Source of the DNA: Azospirillum canadense
Lineage (GTDB): Bacteria > Pseudomonadota > Alphaproteobacteria > Azospirillales > Azospirillaceae
Assembly (NCBI RefSeq): GCF_025961225.1
Contig: NZ_JAOQNG010000003.1
Location: 1 to 64,000 of the forward strand
Length of the DNA stretch: 64,000 bases
Direction of reading: 5' to 3'
Shown here: one piece after another, positions 1 to 9,161 of the stretch
How the letters are laid out: each line of letters begins with the position of its first letter
Position numbering within the stretch: position 1 is the first letter of the stretch
Position numbers and translations under genes: made by a program
Notes under the pieces: generated by a model
What the model was told of the DNA's origin: nothing
Seen by the model: only the letters and a program-made list of their open reading frames with translations
Databases searched by the model: none

Positions 1-483
1 AAAACTCCAGCTGAGGCGCTGGACGAACTGTGCCAATCCATCGATAAGGGAGGGCACCAAGAGGCTGTTGCGACGACCGCTTGAATCCGCCTTCGGTCCC
101 GCGGCTTGAATGAGTCCGAACCCGGCGATTGCGCAGGCAACAAACGCTTCGGTGTCGTTTACCAGGATTGCTGGCCGCATTTTGATGACACGATCGTCCC
201 CCCCGTCGAGCATATGCCAGTCGATCGTACGCCGGCCCTGTCCAGAGAAATAAGTGACCGCCCTATGCGCCGAGAGATCGTCAAGGGACCGGGGAGTCCC
301 GTGCTTGGCGAGGTATTCCGGTGACGCGCAGGTCACCATCGTCACGTGGGCCACAACGCGGCTGATCATGCTGCTGACGGGCAGAGCGCCGAGACGAAGG
401 ACGCAGTGAATCCCTTCGGCAAGGAGATTTGCCGGCTGATCGCTAACACCAGGATGATGTCAATGTCGGGGTAGGCGCGGCAA
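1..483 (-). pseudogene. LysR-family regulator fragment, frameshifted
   Basis: The minus strand encodes the effector-binding part of a LysR-type transcriptional regulator in at least two frames. One stretch (about 150-440) reads LLAEGIHCVLRLGALPVSSM, then a CASPEYLAKHGTPRSLDDL-type segment. After a frameshift near 170 the next stretch reads VNDTEAFVACAIAGFGLIQA, typical of the second subdomain of the LysR substrate-binding fold. No helix-turn-helix is visible upstream, so the 5' part is missing. The 3' side may continue beyond the window. Family membership is inferred from these motifs and the gene is clearly non-functional. Confidence 0.7.
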
Positions 484-752
484 TTCCGGCAGGTGAGGGA
501 TGATCAAGAGCCGGGCCAGGGCCACTGGAATGTCGACGCGAAGCCGGTCGCGTGGGGGCTTGACCGATCCTCCAAAGAGGTTTGGCTCTTGTCGGAAAGC
601 GGGTTGGTGAGTGTCAGCGTGAGGACGAGCGACGTCTTCGGTTGACGTGAGGATCGCCCCTTGTCGTGGTTCTTGCGATGCCGTCGCCCCTTCTGGTGAA
701 CCTGACGTCCCTGCTGATCGTGCCCCGAGGCGTGGTGTCTGAGGGGGCCTCT
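484..752. other. Spacer with no recognisable gene
   Basis: This stretch lies between the LysR relic and the left end of the first IS256 copy. I see no open frame with family resemblance and no clear hairpin. Confidence 0.5.
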
Positions 753-2038
753 GTGCTCTTCGGCGGGTTGAGGCCGCCGGTCTACTCCGCTGCGATGGAC
801 AGCGGATCAGGGGTGTGAGGGTGGCACAGCTCGGCCAGGCTTTCCATGGTCATGTAGCGCCGGGCCACCGCCCATTCATCATGCTGCTCCAGCAGCAAGG
901 CGCCGACGAGGCGCACAACCGCCCCTTCGCCAGGGAAGATGCCGACGACGTTGGTGCGCCGCTTGATCTCGCCATTCAGCCGCTCCAGAGGATTCGTGCT
1001 GTGCAATTTGGTGCGCAGGTCCTTGGGGTACTTCATGTAGGCCAGCACGTCGAACTCCGCCTCGTCCATCAGCGCCGCCAGCTTGGAAAAGCGCGGCCGC
1101 AGGCTGTCGGCCACCCGGCGCCACTGCTCATGCGCCGCCTCAGCGGTCTCCTGGGCAAAGGCGGTGCGAATGGTGGCCGCGACCATCGTCTGGTGCGCCT
1201 TGCCGACGCAGGCGAGGAGATTCCTCATGCAATGAACACGACAGCGTTGAAGTGTGGCGCCCAGCACCTTGGAAGCGGCGGCCTTCAGCCCGAGATGCGC
1301 ATCGGCGATCACCAGCTTTACGCCGCGTAGGCCCCGGCGGGTGAGGGTGCGCAGGAAATCGGTCCAGAAGGTCTCGGCTTCCGACAGCCCGAGGCCGAGC
1401 CCCAGCACCTCGCGCCGGCCATCGCTGTTGACGCCGATGGCCAGTATGGCGGCGAGCGAGACGATGCGGCCGTCCTGGCGCACTTTCACGTAGGTCGCAT
1501 CCAGCCACACAAAGGGCCAGTCGCCTTCCAGCGGCCGGTTCAGGAACGCCTGCACGCGCTCGTCGATGTCCTGGCACAGGCGGCTGACCTGGCTCTTGGA
1601 GATGCCGGTCATGCCCATCGCCTTGACTAGATCATCGACGTTGCGCGTCGAGATGCCCTGCACGTAGGCCTCCTGAATCACCGCGATTAGCGCCTTCTCC
1701 GCGGTGCGGCGCGGCTCCAGGAAGGCCGGGAAGTAGGAGCCGCGCCGCAGCTTGGGGATGCGCAGGTCGATGGCCCCGGCGCGCGTCTCCCAGGTCCGCT
1801 CCCGGTAGCCGTTGCGCTTGGTCTGGCGGTCCTCGCTGCGTTCGCCATACCCGGCGCCGCACAGGCTCTCCACCTCCAGCTCCATCAGGCGCTGGGCGGC
1901 GAAGCCGACCATCTCGCGCAGAAAGTCGGCATCGGCGCTCTTCCCAATCAGCTCCTGAAGAGCGATCCTGTCCTCGGTCATCGTGGTCTCCGTCTTGGTT
2001 GATGGTCGTTAAGCAACCTCAACTTAGCCGAAGAACAC
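753..2038 (-). mobile_element. IS256-family insertion sequence, copy A
   Basis: The transposase gene is flanked by imperfect inverted repeats. The left end reads GTGCTCTTCGGCGGGTTGAG and the right end, read inward, GTGTTCTTCGGCTAAGTTGA. No matching 8-9 bp target duplication is visible outside these ends, so the outermost bases are approximate, or the flanks have recombined. Copy B at 9108-10566 belongs to the same family but has different ends. Confidence 0.75.
782..1981 (-). CDS. IS256-family (Mutator-type) transposase
   Basis: A 399-residue protein of the length usual for IS256 DDE transposases. It shows the family landmarks: an N-terminal MTEDRIALQELIG start, the IPKLRRGSYFPAFLEPRR block, GMTGISKSQVSRLCQDID, the first catalytic region FVWLDATYVKVR, the second around LVIADAHLGLK, and the C-terminal LHSTNPLERLNGEIKRR segment that carries the glutamate. 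The frame is uninterrupted, so the enzyme could be active. It is about two-thirds identical by eye to the transposase at 9162-10370, so the two copies are diverged relatives and not recent duplicates. Confidence 0.93.
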   Translation of the reverse strand: MTEDRIALQELIGKSADADFLREMVGFAAQRLMELEVESLCGAGYGERSEDRQTKRNGYRERTWETRAGAIDLRIPKLRRGSYFPAFLEPRRTAEKALIAVIQEAYVQGISTRNVDDLVKAMGMTGISKSQVSRLCQDIDERVQAFLNRPLEGDWPFVWLDATYVKVRQDGRIVSLAAILAIGVNSDGRREVLGLGLGLSEAETFWTDFLRTLTRRGLRGVKLVIADAHLGLKAAASKVLGATLQRCRVHCMRNLLACVGKAHQTMVAATIRTAFAQETAEAAHEQWRRVADSLRPRFSKLAALMDEAEFDVLAYMKYPKDLRTKLHSTNPLERLNGEIKRRTNVVGIFPGEGAVVRLVGALLLEQHDEWAVARRYMTMESLAELCHPHTPDPLSIAAE

Positions 2039-2040
2039 GG

Positions 2041-2181
2041 TGACCGCCGCTCCCGAACGGCCGGCCCGCCTGCGCCAGCTATGGGGGAGCGCTCCGGCGG
2101 GCCAGCCTCACGCCTCAGACACCACGCGGTGGGACGCGATCTCCCTGCTCGACGACGCCAAGTGCTACGCGCTGGTGCGCC
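2041..2181 (+). pseudogene. IS1595-type transposase N-terminal relic
   Basis: The plus frame ends in LLDDAKCYALVRR, which resembles the start of IS1595-family transposases, where such a segment precedes a WPDGVxCPHC zinc ribbon. The frame is cut at 2181 by the IS6 element beginning at 2182, and no continuation is found on the far side of that element. This is a short match, so the family call is tentative. Confidence 0.45.
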
Positions 2182-3026
2182 GGTTCTGTTGCAAAGTTCT
2201 GACGGAGACAAAATCGCTGTGGTTTTGCGCCGTTCTCAGGTGGCAACGTCGAACAACGCGTTCACGAAGGCAGCCTGGGCGACGATGTCGTCCCCAGCGA
2301 TTGCTTTCACCTGCCCTTTTCTCATCGTCGCCAAAGTCTCATAGCCAACCAGGGTGCGCCACGCGGTTCGGAAGCTTTTGAAGCCGAGCCCTGGCCGGAC
2401 CAGCCGCTTTATTCGCCGATGATCTTGCTCGACAATGTTGTTCAGATACTGAACCTGGCGCAGTTTGGCGAAGCGCCAGAGCCGCCGGTTCCGCTTCATA
2501 TCGGCCACCGCCTTGGGGTAAGCGGCGTTCTTATCGACCGTGATGGTGCGGGGATTGACCGTGTTCGGCCGGGCCAGCGTTTTTTGGAAGAACCGCTTGG
2601 CGGCTGCGGCATCACGCCGGGCGCTGAGCCGGAAGTCGATGGTCTGGCCGCGGCCGTCGACCGCCCGGTACAGATAGACCCAGCGACCCTTCACCTTGAT
2701 GTAGGTCTCGTCGACCCGCCACGAGCCGGTGGTCGGGCGCAGGTGCGGCCGCAGCCGCCTCTCCAGTTCCACCGCGTAGGCCTGGATCCAGCGGAAGAGG
2801 GTGGTGTGGTCGACCGACACGCCGCGGTCCCGCAGCATCAACTCGAGGTCGCGGTAGGAGATTGGAAACTGCAGGTACCAGCGCACCGCCCACAGGATCA
2901 CCTCCGCGGTGAACTGCCGGCCCTTGAACGGCTTCTTCCCGCTGCCCATTACCCCGTCACCCCAGCTGCCGAAAGGGGTTGGGTTCTACCCGATCTCCGT
3001 GCCGTCGAAAACGCTGCAACAGAACC
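2182..3026 (-). mobile_element. IS6-family insertion sequence
   Basis: An 845-bp element bounded by inverted repeats GGTTCTGTTGCAAAGTT (left) and GGTTCTGTTGCAGCGTT (right, read inward). These closely resemble the classical IS6/IS26 ends. The 8 bp outside each end do not match (ggtgcgcc and gcgcgcag), so no target duplication is seen. IS6 elements often lose it through cointegrate formation and deletion. It truncates an IS1595-like relic on the left and a different transposase relic on the right, which suggests it marks a deletion or rearrangement join. Confidence 0.88.
2236..2949 (-). CDS. IS6-family transposase
   Basis: An intact 237-residue DDE transposase of normal IS6 length. It has an N-terminal helix-turn-helix region (YRDLELMLRDRGVSVDHTTL), the first aspartate in WRVDETYIKVKGRW, the second in ITVDKNAAY, and the glutamate in NNIVEQDHRRIKR. 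The start methionine lies 77 bp inside the right-hand inverted repeat, as expected for this family. It acts on the element's own ends to form cointegrates. Confidence 0.93.
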   Translation of the reverse strand: MGSGKKPFKGRQFTAEVILWAVRWYLQFPISYRDLELMLRDRGVSVDHTTLFRWIQAYAVELERRLRPHLRPTTGSWRVDETYIKVKGRWVYLYRAVDGRGQTIDFRLSARRDAAAAKRFFQKTLARPNTVNPRTITVDKNAAYPKAVADMKRNRRLWRFAKLRQVQYLNNIVEQDHRRIKRLVRPGLGFKSFRTAWRTLVGYETLATMRKGQVKAIAGDDIVAQAAFVNALFDVAT

Positions 3027-3104
3027 GCGCGCAGCACGTTGAGGGCGAAGGAAGGAATGCGGGCCATGCTGCCCGGCCGGTAGCGAATGCGGCTGGCCGT
3101 CAAC
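3027..3104 (-). pseudogene. DDE transposase C-terminal relic
   Basis: A minus-strand segment reads LTASRIRYRPGSMARIPSFA, followed by LNVLRA. This resembles the C-terminal end of ISAs1/IS4-like transposases, where an EDxSRIRxNPGxxARLRSFAxNxLR pattern is common. It abuts the right end of the IS6 element directly, so the element or a deletion removed the rest. Only about 26 residues remain. Confidence 0.4.
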
Positions 3105-3263
3105 GGCGCGCAAGGCTTTATCAGTTTGAGAGAGATCACCTGTTGGTGGTTCCAACCCTCATCCTTGTCCGGAAGGCCAAACCGGCCGTATGATTCGCTC
3201 TGCGTTGTTGATGCGGTGAACAGGTCCAGCTTACTGCCGCGTCGCCGAGCAGGGGCGATCCAT

Positions 3264-6050
3264 ATGGACGACGAACGCAAGACCAAGGCTCAACTCATCG
3301 ACGAACTGGCCGACCTGCGCAGGCGCGTCGGCGCCCTGGAGGCATTCGAAGGCGAACGAGCGGCGATCCAGACCGAACTGAGCGGCACTCGCCAGCGACT
3401 CCAATACCTGCTCGCCGTCAGCCCCGCCATCATCTACACCACCCACGCCTCGGGCGACTACGCGTGCACCTTCGTCAGCGAAAATCTTCACACCATAATG
3501 GGTTACAGCGCAGAGGAGATGACCACCGACCCCAAATGCTGGCCCGATCGCCTCCATCCGGAGGACGCGCCGCGTGTTTTCAGCGAGTTGGCGCCGCTGA
3601 TCGGACAGGGCGGCGGCAGCGTCGAATACCGATTCCGTCATCGTGACGGACATTACGTCTGTATTCAAGATACCTTCAAGGTGATCCACGACGCGACGGG
3701 GCAGCCCTTGGAACTGGTGGGTGCCTGGGCCGACATCACCGAGCGCAAGCGCGCCGAGGAGGAGGCGCTGCAGGTCAACGCTGAGATGCAGGAGACCAAA
3801 CGCTATCTCACCCTCCTGATCCAAAGCTCGCCGGACGCCATCATCTCCACCGACCGCGCCGGAAACATCGTGCTGTTCAGCGAGGGTGCCGAGACCCTGC
3901 TGGGTTATCAAGCCGAGGAGGTGATTGGGCACGCCGTCTCGGCCCTTTACGGCAGCCAAGAGCGGGCGGACGAGGTCGTCCGAGAGATCCGCAAGCGGGG
4001 TGGCACCGTCGCCGGCTTTGAAAGCGTGCTGTGGGCGAAGGACGGCCGCAGCATCCCGGTGCTAATCTCGGCCTCCTGCCTCCTAGACGACGAACGGCGG
4101 GAGGTGGGGACGGTTGCCTTCCACACCGACCTCCGTGAGCGCAAGCGCGCGGAGGAGGCGCTGCAGCTGGGACGCGACGAAATGGAACGCCGCGTCGAGG
4201 AGCGCACGACCGAGCTGAAGGCGGCCCGCGAGCGCCTGCAATACCTACTTACGGTTACGCCCGGAATCATCTACACCAACCAGCCATCGGACTACACCTG
4301 CACCTTCGTCAGCGAAAACGTCGACCCCGTCATGGGCTTCGCACCCTGGGAAATGCTTGAAGACCGCGATTTCTGGTCCAAGCGCCTCCATCCCGAGGAT
4401 GCCAAGCGCGTGTTTGAGGAAATGGCGCCGTTGATCGAACAGGGGGGTGGGGCGATCGAATATCGCTTCCGGCACCGTGACGGCCACTATGTGTGGATCC
4501 AGGACACCTTTAAGGTCGTCAGAGACGACGCCGGCCGTCCTCTGGAGATCGTCGGCTCTTGGGCGAACATTTCCGACCGCAAGCAGGCGGAACAGGCTCT
4601 CGGCGAGCGCATGGCGCTGATGAACGATCTCCAGAATCTCGTGGCTGCCAGCCCGGCGGTCATCTACACCACGAAGGTGTCCGGCGATTACGCCTGCACC
4701 TTCGTCAGCGAGAACCTGAAATCGACCATGGGCTATGCCCCTTGGGAAATGCGCGAAGATGCGACCTTCTGGTCGAAGCGGCTTCACCCCGACGACGCCA
4801 AGCGCGTGTTCAAGGAAATGTCCCCGCTGATCGAGCAGGGCGGCGGGGCGATCGAATACCGCTTCCGCCACCGCCGCGGCCATTACATCTGGATTCAGGA
4901 CACCTTCAGCGTGATGTACGACGGCGATGGCAAACCCAGGGAAATTGTCGGCTCGTGGGCGGACATTTCCGACCGTAAGCGGGTGGAGACCGAACTGCAG
5001 CGGCTTGCCGACCAAGTGGAGCTGCGCAACCGCTTCATCCGCCAGACCTTCGGCCGCTACCTCACCGACGAGGTCGTTGCCACCCTGCTCGAGTCTCCGT
5101 CCGGCCTTCGAATGGGCGGGGAGAAGCGCAAGGTCACCATGATGATGGCTGACCTACGCGGCTTCACCGCGCTGTCAGAGCGAACGGCTCCGGAACGGGT
5201 CGTTACCCTGCTCAACCGCTATCTGACGACCATGGTCAAAATCGTCAAGGATTTCGAAGGCACCGTCGACGACTTCATCGGCGATGCCATTTTCGTCCTC
5301 TTCGGCGCTCCGCTGTGGCAGGAGGACGATGCGCAACGGGCGGTGGCTTGCGCCGTGGCCATGCAACAGGCCATGGCCGAGGTGAATGAGCAGAACTGGC
5401 GGGATGAACTGCCCGAGGTGGAGATGGGCATCGGCATCCACACTGGGTCTGTGGTCGTGGGGAACATCGGCTCACCCGATCGGACGAAATACGACGTGGT
5501 GGGAAGCCACGTCAATCTCACTTTTCGCATTCAATCCTACACGACCGGCGGGCAGATCCTAGTGTCCGATGCCACTTATCAGGAGCTGGATCGCATTCTC
5601 AGCGTCGGCCGGCAGATAGAGATCAAGGCCAAAGGGATCGAGCAGCCGGTGCTTGCCTTCGAGGTGCTGGGTATTCGCGGACGGTACAAGCTTTTCCTTC
5701 CCGAGACGGTGGAGGCCGTTCTCCCTCTCAGCGAAGAGATTCCGGTCACCTACGCGCTGGTAGACGGTAGCCATCTGACCGGCGAGGTGTTCAAGGGCGT
5801 CATCACTAAGCTTTCCTCCAGGGAAGCCGAGGCACATCTTGAAACTCCGGTGCCGAACTTGAGCAACCTGAAGATAAACCTGCTCGGCGCCGAGGGCCAT
5901 GAACTTTCGGGCGCACTCTATGGGAAAGTGGTTGGCAGGGTGGAGGGCAGCAGCACGGCCTTTTCAGTCCGTTTCACCGCCATGTCGCCCGAGGTCGAAC
6001 AGGCTTTTCGACAACATCGCAAGTCGGGGCGCTCTGCCGTGGCTCCCTGA
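3264..6050 (+). CDS. Four-PAS sensor class III nucleotide cyclase with C-terminal PilZ-like domain
   Basis: A 928-residue cytosolic sensor with no membrane segment. A short coiled coil (KAQLIDELADLRRRVGALEA) precedes PAS 1 (about 55-165), PAS 2 (180-300), PAS 3 (325-450) and PAS 4 (455-580). PAS 1, 3 and 4 are near-repeats (YACTFVSEN..., GGGAIEYRFRHR...). The cyclase domain follows (about 615-780), with both metal aspartates (MMADLRGF and DFIGDAIFVLFG) and the N/R pair in VNLTFRIQS. The usual adenine-selecting lysine is replaced (VDDFIGD) and the usual DYT is KYD, so cAMP versus cGMP cannot be assigned. The last 110 residues resemble PilZ. The start at 3264 is chosen because the coiled coil begins there. 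The frame is open for another 59 codons upstream. Confidence 0.85.
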   Translation: MDDERKTKAQLIDELADLRRRVGALEAFEGERAAIQTELSGTRQRLQYLLAVSPAIIYTTHASGDYACTFVSENLHTIMGYSAEEMTTDPKCWPDRLHPEDAPRVFSELAPLIGQGGGSVEYRFRHRDGHYVCIQDTFKVIHDATGQPLELVGAWADITERKRAEEEALQVNAEMQETKRYLTLLIQSSPDAIISTDRAGNIVLFSEGAETLLGYQAEEVIGHAVSALYGSQERADEVVREIRKRGGTVAGFESVLWAKDGRSIPVLISASCLLDDERREVGTVAFHTDLRERKRAEEALQLGRDEMERRVEERTTELKAARERLQYLLTVTPGIIYTNQPSDYTCTFVSENVDPVMGFAPWEMLEDRDFWSKRLHPEDAKRVFEEMAPLIEQGGGAIEYRFRHRDGHYVWIQDTFKVVRDDAGRPLEIVGSWANISDRKQAEQALGERMALMNDLQNLVAASPAVIYTTKVSGDYACTFVSENLKSTMGYAPWEMREDATFWSKRLHPDDAKRVFKEMSPLIEQGGGAIEYRFRHRRGHYIWIQDTFSVMYDGDGKPREIVGSWADISDRKRVETELQRLADQVELRNRFIRQTFGRYLTDEVVATLLESPSGLRMGGEKRKVTMMMADLRGFTALSERTAPERVVTLLNRYLTTMVKIVKDFEGTVDDFIGDAIFVLFGAPLWQEDDAQRAVACAVAMQQAMAEVNEQNWRDELPEVEMGIGIHTGSVVVGNIGSPDRTKYDVVGSHVNLTFRIQSYTTGGQILVSDATYQELDRILSVGRQIEIKAKGIEQPVLAFEVLGIRGRYKLFLPETVEAVLPLSEEIPVTYALVDGSHLTGEVFKGVITKLSSREAEAHLETPVPNLSNLKINLLGAEGHELSGALYGKVVGRVEGSSTAFSVRFTAMSPEVEQAFRQHRKSGRSAVAP

Positions 6051-6182
6051 CAACTCGTTCTCAAGCTTGGAGTCACCGCAACACTGACGTGGAAGAATGC
6101 GTGTTCGTCTTCGGCCATCTGCCTCGTGGGCATCGTCACCTCAATGATGGTGGCCCGGCGGCTGTGACGGTATCCTCCTCGG

Positions 6183-6320
6183 ATGTCGCCACTCTCGTTT
6201 GCCCGCCACCAATTCTCGCCCGCGATCATTCAGCATGCAATCTGGCTCTATCCCGGTTCACGCCGAGCTACCGGGATGCCGAGGAACTGCTGGCCGAACG
6301 CGGCATCGACGTGTCTTATA
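6183..6320 (+). pseudogene. IS6-family transposase N-terminal relic
   Basis: Reading from ATG 6183, the frame gives RHQFSPAIIQHAIWLYP. After a one-base shift it continues RFTPSYRDAEELLAERGIDV. Both match the N-terminus of IS6-family transposases. The relic stops at the TA where the IS630 element was inserted. The rest of the gene is not present on the far side. Confidence 0.65.
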
Positions 6321-7487
6321 CCAAGTCCTGCGGAGTACGACTCATGCGGCGATTCCCGCTGAGCCGGGCGGTGTGATTCACCGGAGGGACCACAGCGACG
6401 AGGTCCCCCTATGGCCGCTCCGGTCCCGCTGCGCAGCGATTACGATGCCGCCGCCCTGCGCCGGCTTGCTCGTTCCTCTCACGATCCCGGCCAAGCCCGC
6501 CGGCTCCTCGCCCTGGCAGCGATCTATGACGGCGAACCGCGATCGGCCGCGGCGCAGATCGGCGGGGTCGGCTTGCAAACGGTGCGCGACTGGGTGCTGC
6601 GCTTCAACGACGCGGGACCGGCGGGCCTGCTGACCGGCAAGGCGCCGGGCCCGCAGCCGCGCTTGGCCGAGCACCATCGGGCGGCCCTGCGGCAAGCCGT
6701 TGAAGATGGGCCGATCCCGGCGGTGCATGGGGTGGTGCGTTGGCGGATTGCCGACCTGCTGCACTGGCTCTGGGACGAGTTTCGCCTCCCGGTCTCCAAG
6801 CAGACGCTGAGCCGGGAACTGCGCGCTCTAGGCTTTCGCAAGCTGTCGGCCCGTCCCCGCCACCACGCCAAGGATCCCGACGCCGCCGCGGCGTTCAAAA
6901 AAACTTTCCCGCCCTGCTGGCGCAGGTCGCGGCGCACAAGGCTGCCGGCAAGCCCGTAGAGGTCTGGTGGCAGGACGAAGCGCGGATCGGCCAGAAGAAC
7001 AAGATCACCCGCCGCTGGGCACGCCGCGGCACCCGACCGGCGGCGCCGCACGATCAGCGCACGCGCTCGGCCTATCTATTCGGCGCGATCTGCCCGGCTC
7101 AGGGCAAAGGCGCGGCCCTGGTGCTGCCGCGCTGCACGAGCGAGGCAATGGCGCTGCACCTCGGGGAGATCGCCCGCGCCGTGGCGCCCGGTGCCCATGC
7201 CGTCGTGCTGCTCGACCAGGCCGGCTGGCACACCTCGGCCAAGCTGCCGATCCCCGGCAACATCACCCTGCTGCCGTTGCCCCCGAAGTCGCCCGAGTTG
7301 AACCCGGTGGAGAACATCTGGCAGTACATGCGCGACAACTGGCTGTCCAACCGCGTCTTCGCCTCCTACCAGGACATCCTCGATCACTGCTGCTTCGCCT
7401 GGAATGCCCTCGTCGAGCAGCCCTGGACCATCATGTCCATTGGACTGCGCGACTGGGCTCATCGGTCATGATCCGTGAGTCTTGGTA
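6319..7487 (+). mobile_element. IS630-family insertion sequence
   Basis: Inverted ends CCAAGTCCTGCGGAG... (left) and CCAAGACTCACGGAT... (right, read inward) are each flanked by TA at 6319-6320 and 7486-7487. This is the TA target duplication typical of IS630. Matching bases continue inward (GAC and ATG blocks). The element landed inside the IS6 relic on its left. It now abuts an IS5-family fragment on its right. Confidence 0.82.
6411..7471 (+). CDS. IS630-family transposase made from two overlapping frames (frameshift)
   Basis: The first frame (6411-6959) encodes the N-terminal helix-turn-helix half (RRLLALAAIYDGEPRSAAAQ, QTVRDWVLRFND). The second (to 7471, entered by about 6905) encodes the catalytic half, with WWQDEARIGQKN (first D/E region), LLDQAGWHTS (second) and PKSPELNPVENIWQYMR (third). 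The frames differ by -1 and meet at seven A residues at 6897-6903 (TTCAAAAAAACTTT). Ribosomal or transcriptional slippage there would fuse them into about 350 residues, the usual IS630 length. The alternative is a decay or sequencing frameshift. Confidence 0.85.
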
Positions 7488-7490
7488 TTA

Positions 7491-8033
7491 GAACATGTTT
7501 GTAGCCGAGGCATCCCGGCCGGCGCGCAGCGGTATGCTACTTTCAGCTGAACAGGGTGGTGCGATGGCGGAGCGATCTGGTAGCTCTGCGGGCTTCGATC
7601 GGACCGCTTGGAAACGTAGTCTATGGGCACCGCCGTTCATCCCGCAAGCACCACGCCGGCCTCGTGGGACGCGTTCTCCGGCATCGACGCCTTCGTGGAT
7701 GAGGTAATGACCGAGCTGGCGGCCATGGCTGCGGACAGCAGGAGGCCGACGCGGTCTGGACCGAAGCTGGCGCTGACCGGGGTGGCCTTGCGCAAGGCGA
7801 TCATGGCCATCTGGTGTGTCGGTTACTGCGGCATGCAATGGCGGGCCATCGGCCAGCTCTCGGGCATCCCCTTTGGCACATTGTACACATTGTTCGCCCG
7901 GTGGACCCGCCTTGGGCTGTGGCGTCGGCTGCTCGACCGCTTGCGGCGGACCTGGCGCGTGGTCTGCGGCGACACGGCGGAGCCGAGCGCAGTGGTGATC
8001 GACAGCCGGACCTGTCGCTCGGCGCCGAGCTGC
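7491..8033 (+). pseudogene. IS5-family element, left part with truncated transposase
   Basis: The left end GAACATGTTTGTAG at 7491 matches the ends of the IS5 element at 51421-54342. The transposase frame begins at 7623 (MGTAVHPASTTPASWDAF) and follows the 51553 copy closely through KAIMAIWCVGYCGMQWRAIG and DSRTCRSAPSC. Identity stops abruptly at 8033, where unrelated DNA (the left part of the IS3 element) begins. About half of the gene, including the catalytic C-terminal half, is missing. Confidence 0.8.
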
Positions 8034-8469
8034 CCTCTGTGCCAACGTGGAGTGAGACAGCCGCCTCCTGAAATGATCGGTCGAGGGCGCTGTTGAGGAC
8101 CCGATGAGCACACCGACACTCTCCCACGTTTCTACCGCCCTGTCCGCTCCCGACCCGGAGGTGAGCGAGCGCCCGCAGCGGCGCACCTTCAGCGTTTCCG
8201 ACAAGCTGCGCGTGCTGGAGGAGATCGACCGCGCCCGCCCCAAGGAGGTTGGCGCCATCCTGCGCCGTGAGGGACTGTATTCCTCCAATGTCACCCGCTG
8301 GCGCCGCCAGCGTGATGCCGGACAGTTGGGCGGCCTCGCCCCGGCCAAGCCGGGGCCGAAGAGCCCGCCGGCCAATCCGCTGGAAAGCGACGTGGAGCGC
8401 CTGGAACGGGAAAACGCGCGCTTGCGTGATCAACTCTCCCGCGCCGAGGCGGTCATCGAGCTTCAAAAA

Positions 8470-8890
8470 CGTATGGTCCGCCCCATCGGCAAGCGGTTTC
8501 TGATCCAGCGCTGAAAGTCTGCCCCAACGTATCCGGCCTCGGAGCACAGCTCCCGGCCCAGATGGAGATCCGCGCGGTCCGGTCCTCATAAAAGTCACGG
8601 CATCGACGCGCCGCATTTTGAACCAGGTTTCCGGGCCGCCGTTCGACTGTTCAGGCCATCTCGCTCAACCACCCGCAGACATCACCGTCCGGGACGATCG
8701 GCCCCGGACAATTCTATCCCTTCCGCCTGACCCCATCCGGCATCCGATGGTGGAACAGGGCGCCTGGAGGTCGTCCCTGGTCAAGCCCGCAGCCGCCGTA
8801 GGCGGTGGCCCGCTAGGGCCAGGCTTGAGGAGGGGCGGCCGAAGGCGGATCATCGCTTGCGGATGCCCGGTGGGCTGAAGGCGGCTCGGT
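8470..8890 (-). ncRNA. Candidate bridge (seek) RNA region of the IS1111-type element
   Basis: IS1111-type elements are known to encode their target-recognising RNA downstream of the transposase. Here 420 bp without a supported gene lie between the transposase stop (8891) and the element end. A 10-base string, CATAAAAGTC, at 8587-8596 recurs at the right-hand insertion junction (11452-11461), as a guide segment might. No secondary structure was computed, so the exact RNA and its ends are not defined. Confidence 0.3.
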
Positions 8891-9098
8891 TCATGCGTGT
8901 GCATGGTGCGCCTCATAGGTCGTCTGGCGCACCAGCACCGCCCAGGCGATCCGGGCCAGCTTGTTGGCGAGCGCCACGACCACCGTGTTGACGTGGGCGC
9001 GGGCGGACAGGGCGCGCAGCCAGGCACCAAGCGGTGTCGCCTTGCGACTGAGCGCCGGCAAGGCGGCCCGGGCGCCGTGGATCAGCAGGGTTCTGAGG

Positions 9099-9107
9099 TA
9101 CACGTTG
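9099..9107. repeat. 9-bp target-site duplication of IS256 copy B (left copy)
   Basis: TACACGTTG occurs here and again at 10567-10575, immediately outside the two inverted ends of the element. Nine bases is in the range known for IS256 insertions, so this was a simple transposition event. Confidence 0.9.
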
Positions 9108-9161
9108 GGTCACGTCCGTCAAGGTGGTGGAAATTGGAAGGTGGTCATGTGCATCCGTCAG

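Noticed and set aside
2174..3034. 8-bp target duplication of the first IS6 copy
   Set aside because: The flanks ggtgcgcc and gcgcgcag do not match, so no duplication is claimed.
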